Shown: positions 1 to 6,400 of the stretch, piece after piece
Position numbering within the stretch: position 1 is the stretch's first letter
Layout: every line of letters begins with the position of its first letter
Assembly (NCBI GenBank): GCA_021739805.1
Contig: JAIPBB010000235.1
Span: 1-8,611, forward strand
Source of the DNA: Saprospiraceae bacterium
GTDB taxonomy: Bacteria > Bacteroidota > Bacteroidia > Bacteroidales > JAIPBB01
Direction: 5' to 3'
DNA: 8,611 nt
Program-made: the position numbers and the translations under genes
Notes under the pieces: generated by a model
What the model saw: the letters and a program-made list of their open reading frames with translations, nothing else
Told to the model about the DNA's origin: nothing
Databases searched by the model: none

Positions 1-133
1 AAACCAAGTTACTTAGACCTACAACAATCCAGTCTGAACTTCTGAAAATGAAAATCTGAAATGTGGGTCATGCATTGCACAAAACAGGAAACTCTCAGAA
101 TTTACTTACTGAATACCGAACATCTATCACCAG

Positions 134-200
134 ACTTCTGACTTCTGACTTCGGTCTTCTGAATTACATTTGACATCATACATCTGACATTAAACATTAA
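134..200. repeat. Array of degenerate 7-bp tandem units
   Basis: Positions 134-161 read as four consecutive 7-mers: ACTTCTG, ACTTCTG, ACTTCGG, TCTTCTG. After a 4-bp interruption (AATT, 162-165), positions 166-200 read as five more: ACATTTG, ACATCAT, ACATCTG, ACATTAA, ACATTAA. The array stops exactly at the permease stop codon (201-203). Looser TTCTGA/TCTGAA motifs are scattered through 1-133, where I see no gene, RNA or terminator. The periodicity is read directly. Its role is unknown; slippage-derived intergenic filler is the simplest explanation. Confidence 0.7.
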
Positions 201-1433
201 CTAAATCTTCCTTTCTAATCCTAAATGTTTTTTTGAAATCTGTCGTACAGGAAAGATGGCTGCAAGAAACCCTATAACAAACACAGTTAAAAACACATAA
301 ACAAAATCAAGCAGTTTTAGACTTACCGGATAAGCATCAATAGCAAAAGAATCAGCTGATGGAATTCCAATTACTCCAAAAGTTTGTTGAATCCAACAAA
401 TTAATCCACCAAGAATCAATCCTGTAATAGCTCCGAAAACAGATATCATTATCCCTTCGAGAAGAAAAATTCGTTTAATGGTTTGATTATTAGCACCCAA
501 ACTTGAAAGGATTGAAATGTCTTTTCTTTTATCTAATATCAGCATTGACAATGAGCCAATCACATTAAAAATAGCAATAAGCAAAATAAATGACAGTATC
601 AGGAAAGTTGCCCATTTTTCAGATTTCATAATTTTATATATGAAAGCTTGCTGCTCAAATCGGTTTTTAATAACATAATCACTTCCAACAATTTTTTGAA
701 TTCTTGTTTTGATATCATCAACATTTGAACCTGGTTCAATTCCAATTTCGATTGAAGTTACTTCATCTTGATAATCCAGCAATTCTCTGGCAAAACGCAA
801 CGGGACAATAACATATTTAATGTCAAATTCCTGTTGAACAACAAAAACTCCTGATGGAAAAATCGATTTAGTCTCAAAAGCGTCTATTGGGTTAACTCCA
901 ATTGTTTTATTTCGTTTTGGAACGTACATCGAAATAGGATCAATAAAGTCGTTTATATTTATTCCAAGATGATGAGCCACTCCGGCACCAAAAATTGCAA
1001 AATCATTATTGCCACGACTGAGGATAAAATCGCCGGATACCATCATCGTATCAAGACGACTCATTTCTCTAAATTCAGATCCGACTCCTTTGATTGTAGC
1101 AATATATTGCTTCGATTGGTACTTTAATAAAGCGTTCTCTTCTACAATTTCGGTATAATAAGCAAGGCCGGGAACTTTTTTAATTTCATCTTTTGGAAAC
1201 ACATCGGTTTTAAATGTTTTTCCATCAACAATTGTAATTGACAAATCGGGATTAAAAGAATTTAAAAGAGATATAATTACACCTTCGAAGCCATTAAAAA
1301 CCGACATTACAACTATCAAAGCCATTGTTCCAATGCTTACTCCAATAATTGAGATTCCCGAAATTATATTTATAATATTATGGGATTTTTTAGAGAATAA
1401 ATACCTCTTGGCTATGTAAAAGGGGAAATTCAA
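201..1433 (-). CDS. FtsX/LolC/LolE-family ABC transporter permease
   Basis: This is an inner-membrane permease subunit of the MacB/LolC/LolE type, 410 residues, the usual length for the family. Proteins of this class work with a LolD-like ATPase to extract lipoproteins from, or move them across, the inner membrane. No ATPase gene is present in the window, so the partner would be encoded elsewhere. Hydrophobic segments fit the four-helix topology: about 21-46, then a large periplasmic domain (about 47-270), then about 275-300, 321-348 and 377-398. The N-terminal 'YIAKRYLFSKKSHN' and the 'SSLGANNQTIKRIFLLEG' cytoplasmic loop are family hallmarks. The start is a TTG at 1431-1433. The in-frame rbfA stop lies two codons upstream and the next Met is residue 38, inside the first helix, so no ATG start is possible. 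It is probably translated by coupling to rbfA. The exact substrate cannot be told from sequence. Confidence 0.92.
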   Translation of the reverse strand: MNFPFYIAKRYLFSKKSHNIINIISGISIIGVSIGTMALIVVMSVFNGFEGVIISLLNSFNPDLSITIVDGKTFKTDVFPKDEIKKVPGLAYYTEIVEENALLKYQSKQYIATIKGVGSEFREMSRLDTMMVSGDFILSRGNNDFAIFGAGVAHHLGININDFIDPISMYVPKRNKTIGVNPIDAFETKSIFPSGVFVVQQEFDIKYVIVPLRFARELLDYQDEVTSIEIGIEPGSNVDDIKTRIQKIVGSDYVIKNRFEQQAFIYKIMKSEKWATFLILSFILLIAIFNVIGSLSMLILDKRKDISILSSLGANNQTIKRIFLLEGIMISVFGAITGLILGGLICWIQQTFGVIGIPSADSFAIDAYPVSLKLLDFVYVFLTVFVIGFLAAIFPVRQISKKHLGLERKI

Positions 1434-1436
1434 AGA

Positions 1437-1772
1437 TTATTCTTTTAAAAGTTTGTCTATATTTTCAATATAATCCAATGAGTCATCCATGAAAAATTGC
1501 AAAACAGGAACAGTTCGAAGCTGATGTTTCACTCTTTGAGCAAGTTGATGGCGTATTTCCTTTGTTCGAAGTTTGATTTTTTCAAATAAAATTTCTTTAT
1601 CGGGAGTAGCAAATAAACTTAGATAAACTCTGGCTAAACCCAAATCTCTTGTAACCTTCACCTTGGTTACTGTAATCAAAACACCCCCATAATTCCTGCC
1701 TTCCATCTGGAAAATTTCTCCAAGATCCTTCTGGATTAACTTGGATATTTTCAGTTGCCTCTGTGATTCCAT
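1437..1772 (-). CDS. rbfA: 30S ribosome-binding factor RbfA
   Basis: RbfA binds immature 30S subunits near the 5' end of 16S rRNA and assists late maturation; it is a cytoplasmic single-domain KH-type protein. The 111-residue length fits the family. Visible signatures are the N-terminal helix 'RQLKISKLIQKDLGEIF', the strand pattern 'VLITVTKVKVTRDLGLARVYLSLF' (about residues 31-54, given here in short form: ITVTKV, TRDLGLARVY), the basic helix 'RHQLAQRVKHQLR' and the C-terminal 'VPVLQFFMDDSLDY' strand. It starts with ATG at 1770-1772. It heads a two-gene minus-strand unit with the permease; the intergenic gap is 3 bp. I know this pairing from Bacteroidota genomes. Nothing abnormal is seen in the protein. 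Confidence 0.95.
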   Translation of the reverse strand: MESQRQLKISKLIQKDLGEIFQMEGRNYGGVLITVTKVKVTRDLGLARVYLSLFATPDKEILFEKIKLRTKEIRHQLAQRVKHQLRTVPVLQFFMDDSLDYIENIDKLLKE

Positions 1773-1809
1773 AATTAAAAATAATATAAATTTCAGAATA
1801 TAATGTATG

Positions 1810-1817
1810 CAAACTTA
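1810..1817 (-). promoter_or_regulatory. Candidate -7 promoter element for rbfA-permease
   Basis: On the minus strand this reads TAAGTTTG, an exact match to the Bacteroidota -7 consensus TAnnTTTG, and it lies 37 bp upstream of the rbfA ATG. A well-spaced -33 TTTG is not evident: the nearest (1845-1848) is about 27 bp away. In AT-rich DNA such 8-mers also arise by chance, so this is a candidate based on match and position only. Confidence 0.35.
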
Positions 1818-2307
1818 TGAAAAAAAATCAATGGAACTTTTAGGCAAAATATTTCATAAACTAATTTTGATTCAATCTCACCTAAATTTAATTGTATTTT
1901 TTCAGTTTGCTGAAATTTAACATCAAATTTTTAATGATTTTGATATGAAATTTTGCCTTTTTCATTGCTTAAAAAACTTAAGAATTAAAGCTCCAATTCT
2001 ATTATTATATCTAATTTTACTCAGAAAAATAACCAAAACATCAAAAAAGATTAAAGTCTGAAAAACAACTTGTTACGCTTTGTGTATTTGTTTTTTAATG
2101 TAATTATTTATTTTCTTATTGAGTTTTAAAGAGATAGCTTATAAAGTTAATAAATACACTGAAATGTTAATAAAAATGAGTTGGATAAGGTAAGGACTCT
2201 TTTTATATTGCTCTTTGAAAATTTACCCCTAAAAGCTTTCCTAGAAAGTTTAAAAACAAGCAATTAAAAATTAGATTATTACAAATTTTTTAAAAATTAC
2301 ATTTAGA
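1818..2307. other. Long AT-rich divergent intergenic region
   Basis: This gap between rbfA and nrdJ has no credible ORF, tRNA or rRNA. A TAATTTTG (1862-1869, plus) matches the -7 consensus but lies about 440 bp from the nrdJ ATG. A small hairpin, AAGCTTTC-CTA-GAAAGTTT with one G:U pair (2233-2251), lies 56 bp before nrdJ. An 11-bp palindrome AACAACTTGTT is at 2064-2074. I looked for the cobalamin-riboswitch B12 box (GCCACTG core) and for an NrdR box and saw neither. The region probably contains the nrdJ promoter, but I cannot place it. Confidence 0.5.
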
Positions 2308-5037
2308 ATGGATATAAATCTATTTGCAAATATTGATGAAGAAGTAAAAGAACAAAAGGAAACAAATTTGGCTGCAAAAGTTAAACCTTCTGTGCATCTT
2401 TATGAGGAGTTGAAAAACAGGGTTCAACCAGAATTAAGTGAAGATGTGATTCAAATTGAGTTAAAGAAAGAGTATAAGGAAGAGGTTAAAGCAAAGAAAA
2501 AAGAAATGACATCGTACTCATTTGATGAGGTTATAGAAAAATCGACTGAATATTTTAATGGAGATAGTTTAGCTGCAAATGTTTGGCTAAATAAATACGC
2601 ATTAAAAAATAGTGAAGGAAAATTATTTGAGCAAACTCCAAATGATATGCATCATCGACTTGCCAGTGAAATTGCAAGAATCGAAAAGAAATATCCACAA
2701 CCTTTGAGCGAAAAAGAAATATTTCAACTACTCGAAAATTTCAAATACATAATCCCAGCAGGAAGCCCTATGGCTGGAATTGGAAACAATAACCAGACAT
2801 CATCATTATCAAATTGCTTTGTAATTGGAAATGATGGAAATTCCGATTCTTATGGTGGAATATTGAAAGTTGATCAGGAGCAAGTGCAATTAATGAAGCG
2901 CAGAGGTGGTGTAGGTCATGATTTATCACATATCAGGCCGGGAGGAAGTAAAGTTAATAACTCTGCTTTATCATCAACCGGAATAGTACCTTTTATGGAG
3001 AGATACTCAAACTCAACCAGGGAAGTTGCCCAGGATGGTCGAAGAGGAGCGTTAATGTTGAGTATATCAGTTAAACACCCTGATGTAGAAAAGTTCATTG
3101 ATGCTAAACTTGAAGAAGGTAAAATCACAGGAGCAAATGTTTCAGTAAAAATTACTGACGATTTTATGAACGCTCTTAAAAACAATCAAAAATACACTCA
3201 GCAATATCCTATAGAATCTAAAAATCCTACACATAAAAAAGAAACTGATGCTAAAGGAATTTGGGATAAAATAATTCATAATGCATGGAAATCAGCTGAG
3301 CCGGGAATACTTTTTTGGGATACAGTAATACGCGAATCAGTACCCGATTCATACAGCGACCAGGGATTTAAAACAGTTTCAACAAATCCATGTGGTGAAA
3401 TTCCACTTTGCCCATATGATAGCTGTCGTTTATTAGCAATCAATTTATATTCTTATGTTGAAAATCCATTTACCGATAACGCAAAATTTAATTCTGAACT
3501 TTTTGTTCAGCATGTTCATTATGCACAAAGGATTATGGATGATATTATTGATTTAGAAGTTGAAAAAATTAATGGGATTCTCACCAAAATTGATAATGAC
3601 CCCGAAGATTATGACACCAAAAGAATAGAAAGAACACTTTGGGAGAACATTAAAAAGAAAACTTTAGATGGTAGAAGAACAGGTATTGGCATCACTGCTG
3701 AGGGCGATATGATTGCTGCTTTAGGTTGCAGATATGGAAGTGATGAAGCAACTAATTTCTCTGTTGAAGTTCATAAATTATTAGCCATTGAAGCTTATCG
3801 GTCTTCAGTTGAACTAGCAAAGCTAAGAGGTAGTTTCCCAATTTATGATTCAGAAAAGGAAAAGAATAATCCATTCATTCTAAGAATAAAAGAATCCGCT
3901 CCGAAAGTATATGAAAATATGCTAAGATACGGAAGACGAAACATTGCTTTACTTACTATTGCACCAACAGGAAGCGTTAGTATTTGCACTCAAACTTCAT
4001 CAGGAATTGAACCTGTGTTTATGGTTCATTATAAACGAAGAAGAAAAGTGAACCCAAATGACCAAAAATCAAACATAACATTTGTTGATGAAGTTGGCGA
4101 TTCATGGGAAGAGTATAATGTATTCCACCATAACTTTATGACCTGGGCAATTGCCAATGGGTACAAAAAAGATGCATTTGAGCATATGGATGAAGCACAG
4201 CTTAATGAAGTCATAAAAAAATCTCCATATTACAAAGCTACTGCCAACGATATTGATTGGGTTAGCAAAGTGAAAATGCAAGGTGCAATTCAAAAATGGG
4301 TTGACCATTCAATCAGTGTTACTGTGAATGTTCCTGCTGATACAACCGAACAACTTGTTAGCGATATTTATCAAACAGCATGGGAATCTGGATGTAAGGG
4401 GATTACAATTTACCGTGATGGTTCCAGGTCAGGAGTTTTAGTCAGTAATACTAAAAAAGAAGACGATAATTCTGATTTTAAAGAAACTCAGGCACCACAA
4501 AGACCACATATTCTTGATGCAGAAGTATTAAGATTCCAAAATAATAAAGAAAAATGGATTGCATTTGTGGGTTTATATAAAAATAAACCTTACGAAATAT
4601 TCACAGGAAAAGCTGAAGATTTTATTGTTCCTCAATGGGTTAATAGCGGACAAATTACAAGAAAAGAAAAAACAAAGAAGGATCAAAGAGCAAGATACGA
4701 TTTTAGTTTTATTGACAAGCAAGGTTATGAAGTAATTCAGCCCGGTCTTTCAAGGTCATTCGAAAAAGAATATTGGAATTATGCAAAACTAATTTCCGGA
4801 ATTCTACGACATGGAATGCCATTACCTTTTGTAGTTGAACTAGTCAATAATCTTGATTTACACGACGAGAGTATAAACACATGGAAAAATGGAGTTGTTA
4901 GAGCTATTAAAAAGTTTATTCCTGATGGAACTGTAGTTCCAGAAAAACAATGCCCGGAATGTGACACAAAAAATGCATTAATTTACAAAGAAGGTTGCTT
5001 AATGTGTCCTGATTGTGGATATTCTAAATGTGGATAA
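2308..5037 (+). CDS. nrdJ: Adenosylcobalamin-dependent (class II) ribonucleotide reductase
   Basis: The enzyme reduces ribonucleotides to deoxyribonucleotides using a thiyl radical generated from vitamin B12 coenzyme; it is cytoplasmic and needs no oxygen and no separate radical subunit. Catalytic residues are visible. 'NPCGE' at 360-364 contains the thiyl-radical Cys362 with Asn360 and Glu364. Cys170 ('SNCF') and Cys373 fit the redox pair; the 11-residue spacing Cys362-Cys373 matches that known for Thermotoga NrdJ. 'PTGS' at 553-556 is the substrate phosphate loop. A C-terminal domain at about 745-865 precedes a Cys-rich tail with C882-x2-C885, C897, C900-x2-C903 and C908, typical of a zinc-binding tail with a reductant-shuttling Cys pair. 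Residues 1-66 are a Lys/Glu-rich extension before the usual start of such proteins ('YSFDEVIEKSTEYFNGD'). Met67 is an alternative start, but the whole extension is open and codes plausibly. No ATP-cone is apparent. Confidence 0.95.
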   Translation: MDINLFANIDEEVKEQKETNLAAKVKPSVHLYEELKNRVQPELSEDVIQIELKKEYKEEVKAKKKEMTSYSFDEVIEKSTEYFNGDSLAANVWLNKYALKNSEGKLFEQTPNDMHHRLASEIARIEKKYPQPLSEKEIFQLLENFKYIIPAGSPMAGIGNNNQTSSLSNCFVIGNDGNSDSYGGILKVDQEQVQLMKRRGGVGHDLSHIRPGGSKVNNSALSSTGIVPFMERYSNSTREVAQDGRRGALMLSISVKHPDVEKFIDAKLEEGKITGANVSVKITDDFMNALKNNQKYTQQYPIESKNPTHKKETDAKGIWDKIIHNAWKSAEPGILFWDTVIRESVPDSYSDQGFKTVSTNPCGEIPLCPYDSCRLLAINLYSYVENPFTDNAKFNSELFVQHVHYAQRIMDDIIDLEVEKINGILTKIDNDPEDYDTKRIERTLWENIKKKTLDGRRTGIGITAEGDMIAALGCRYGSDEATNFSVEVHKLLAIEAYRSSVELAKLRGSFPIYDSEKEKNNPFILRIKESAPKVYENMLRYGRRNIALLTIAPTGSVSICTQTSSGIEPVFMVHYKRRRKVNPNDQKSNITFVDEVGDSWEEYNVFHHNFMTWAIANGYKKDAFEHMDEAQLNEVIKKSPYYKATANDIDWVSKVKMQGAIQKWVDHSISVTVNVPADTTEQLVSDIYQTAWESGCKGITIYRDGSRSGVLVSNTKKEDDNSDFKETQAPQRPHILDAEVLRFQNNKEKWIAFVGLYKNKPYEIFTGKAEDFIVPQWVNSGQITRKEKTKKDQRARYDFSFIDKQGYEVIQPGLSRSFEKEYWNYAKLISGILRHGMPLPFVVELVNNLDLHDESINTWKNGVVRAIKKFIPDGTVVPEKQCPECDTKNALIYKEGCLMCPDCGYSKCG

Positions 5038-5054
5038 ATAAGAAATTCTATTGT

Positions 5055-5092
5055 AAAAAAAAACCGCTCATTATATAATAAGCGGTTTTTTT
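5055..5092. terminator. Bidirectional intrinsic terminator
   Basis: A 12-bp stem (5057-5068 with 5081-5092; GC core CCGCT/AGCGG) closes a 12-nt loop. It is flanked by nine A on the left and seven T on the right, so it ends in a U tract in either direction. It begins 17 bp after the nrdJ stop and lies 2 bp past the stop of the converging 5095-5511 gene, so it should terminate both transcripts. Confidence 0.9.
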
Positions 5093-5094
5093 AT

Positions 5095-5511
5095 CTAAAA
5101 ATGAATTTTATGGTAATCGTTATAATCATAATGCTGTTGTTGCTTTAATTCTCTTATTTTTGCAGCAATCAATATGAAAATTTGTAGATTCTTATTATTT
5201 AGCCACATTACAGCTTCAGGAATTTCATAAGCAGCGTCAATAATTTTTATTAGCACTGTATATTTGTTTTTTTGAAGCCAGGTATAAGCATTTTTATCAT
5301 CATCAATTGCATTACAAAAAGCAGCATATTGTGGAAAACCATGTTTCATAAGCCAGTCGAAAGCTTCAATATCCGCTTGAAGGGCAGCAGCAGTTGCTCC
5401 TAATTCGGGGTAGCCATTTTTAAAAAGCCACTCATGAATTTCAACATTTCTTGAAATTGCTTCTCCAAAAGCAACTAAAATTTTTGCTGGATAATTTGTT
5501 ATGTCTTTCAC
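5095..5511 (-). CDS. Hypothetical protein built from 25-residue helical repeats
   Basis: This 138-residue soluble protein has no signal peptide or membrane helix. It has a strict internal periodicity: Trp-Leu at 28-29, 53-54, 78-79 and 103-104, exactly 25 residues apart. Other positions recur in phase: aromatic or Leu at 34, 59, 84 and 109, Pro at 35 and 60, Ala at 50, 75 and 100. A first, diverged unit begins near 'NYPAKILVAFGEAI'. The pattern suggests a short alpha-helical solenoid, which often serves as a protein-binding scaffold, but I cannot assign a function; I recall only conserved hypothetical proteins of this kind in Bacteroidota. The start is GTG at 5509-5511: the in-frame radical-SAM stop lies three codons upstream and the next Met is residue 55. 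The 9-bp gap implies co-transcription and probable translational coupling with the radical-SAM gene. The C-terminus 'DYNDYHKIHF' is Tyr/His-rich. Confidence 0.8.
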   Translation of the reverse strand: MKDITNYPAKILVAFGEAISRNVEIHEWLFKNGYPELGATAAALQADIEAFDWLMKHGFPQYAAFCNAIDDDKNAYTWLQKNKYTVLIKIIDAAYEIPEAVMWLNNKNLQIFILIAAKIRELKQQQHYDYNDYHKIHF

Positions 5512-5520
5512 TATATAAAG

Positions 5521-6300
5521 TTAATATACTTTAGTTTCTATTCCCAGTTTGTTCACTAACAATGAAATTCTCTCAAGTTCATCTTTTTCCACAACATCCA
5601 AAGTGTCAGCAGGAGTGGAACGTTCGAAAGAATAAATCATTACATATTTTGGATTAATCCTTTTTAAATGTTCCAGCCAAAGATTTATTTCTTTTTCGGT
5701 TGTGTTGTCAACAGTTTTTCCTTCGTATTTACCTTTTACAAATAATGATTGAATAATAAGATTTCCTTCAAAGTGCGTAAGATTTTCAACCACTTGTTCA
5801 AGAGTTAAATTTCCAAGTGGATGATTAATTACTTGAAATAATTCATTGCTTCCGCAGTCGAGTTTCATAATATTATTTTCAATCTTATGTAAAGATTCAA
5901 AAACATCTGCTTTGTGAAGCATTGATGAATTTGACAAAACTGAAACCGATGCATTTGGAAAATATTTATCTCTAAGAAAGATAGTATCGTCAATAATTGC
6001 ATGAAAATTTGGGTGAAGTGTTGGTTCACCATTTCCGGCAAAAGTAAATGAGTCAGGAGCAATATTTCTTTCCTTTAGCTCTTTTAATCTTTTCTCTAAG
6101 GCATTAAAAATTTCTTTACAACTATAAAAACTTACTTTCTCTTCCAGCTTATGTTTTGTCCAGCCACATTCACAATAAATACAATTAAAAGTACAATATT
6201 TAAAATCTGCAGGAAGCAAATTAATTCCTAAAGACACTCCCAACCTACGACTACGAACCGGTCCAAAAATAATTTCATCAAATAAAATTCCACTCATCAT
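5521..6300 (-). CDS. Radical SAM protein (COG0731/TYW1-like type)
   Basis: Counting from the ATG at 6298-6300 (259 residues), Cys36-x3-Cys40-x2-Cys43 is the 4Fe-4S cluster motif of radical SAM enzymes, followed by Cys45. 'AGNGEPT' at 88-94 is the SAM-binding GGE-type motif, and 'VLSNSS' is a further barrel strand. 'FGPVRSRRLGVSLGINLLP' near the N-terminus is characteristic of a family of small radical SAM proteins, which I place near COG0731 by memory. The substrate is unknown. The frame is open to a TTG at 6318, but that would lie inside the promoter element, so the ATG at 6300 (or the next codon, 6297) is the likely start. The first 66 codons and upstream DNA are duplicated at 7718-7944. 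It is probably co-transcribed with the downstream repeat protein. Confidence 0.88.
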   Translation of the reverse strand: MMSGILFDEIIFGPVRSRRLGVSLGINLLPADFKYCTFNCIYCECGWTKHKLEEKVSFYSCKEIFNALEKRLKELKERNIAPDSFTFAGNGEPTLHPNFHAIIDDTIFLRDKYFPNASVSVLSNSSMLHKADVFESLHKIENNIMKLDCGSNELFQVINHPLGNLTLEQVVENLTHFEGNLIIQSLFVKGKYEGKTVDNTTEKEINLWLEHLKRINPKYVMIYSFERSTPADTLDVVEKDELERISLLVNKLGIETKVY

Positions 6301-6328
6301 CAAATAATTTGATGACAAAATTACGATA
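6102..6328 (-). repeat. Direct repeat, inner copy (5' end of intact radical-SAM gene)
   Basis: This 227-bp segment aligns without gaps to 7718-7944 (offset 1,616 bp) with 10 mismatches by my count, about 96% identity. It covers the first 66 codons of the radical-SAM gene, the palindrome and the -7 element. Homology stops abruptly at both ends: inside the codons after 'EIFN' on the left and at 6328/6329 on the right. Confidence 0.95.
6297..6323 (-). promoter_or_regulatory. -7 element plus perfect palindrome at the radical-SAM start
   Basis: Minus strand TAATTTTG (6316-6323) matches the Bacteroidota -7 consensus exactly. Directly downstream is the perfect palindrome TCATCAAATAATTTGATGA (6297-6315), with 9-bp arms and a 1-bp centre. 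Transcription from this -7 box would begin inside or next to the palindrome, and the palindrome overlaps the start ATG at 6300. It could be an operator over the start site, or in RNA an 8-bp stem with a 3-nt loop that hides the start codon. No good -33 box is seen. Confidence 0.5.
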
Positions 6329-6336
6329 AATTTATT

Positions 6337-6400
6337 TTGTACGAATCTTATTTGAGCCTATATTGAATCATTTTTGAGCCAATTGAGCCAATTATGAGCC
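6337..6400 (-). repeat. 11-bp-periodic repeat array at the AlbA_2 gene end
   Basis: Read on the minus strand from 6400, the units are GGCTCATAATT, GGCTCAATT (9 bp), GGCTCAAAAAT, GATTCAATATA, GGCTCAAATAA and GATTCGTACAA. The first unit contains the last two codons and stop of the AlbA_2 gene (GGC TCA TAA). The array ends 8 bp from the edge of the inner 227-bp direct repeat. A period near one helical turn would place the motifs on one face of DNA. Its function is unknown. Confidence 0.75.

Noticed and set aside
1..200. CRISPR array suggested by short repeats
   Set aside because: The units are 7 bp, contiguous and degenerate, without spacers or cas genes.
1597..1812. 71-residue minus-strand ORF overlapping rbfA in another frame
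   Set aside because: It overlaps the well-supported rbfA gene and has no recognisable domain; it is a frame shadow.
2916..4967. Several 60-90 residue ORFs antisense to nrdJ (2916-3185, 4029-4214, 4102-4308, 4779-4967)
   Set aside because: They lie entirely opposite a strongly conserved coding sequence and show no independent coding signs.
5865..6062. 65-residue ORF inside the radical-SAM gene
   Set aside because: Out-of-frame shadow on the same strand of a gene with clear catalytic motifs.
6301..6318. TTG-initiated longer start for the radical-SAM gene (and the same in the stub at 7934)
   Set aside because: It would place the start codon inside the -7 promoter element, while two consecutive ATG codons lie six and seven codons downstream.
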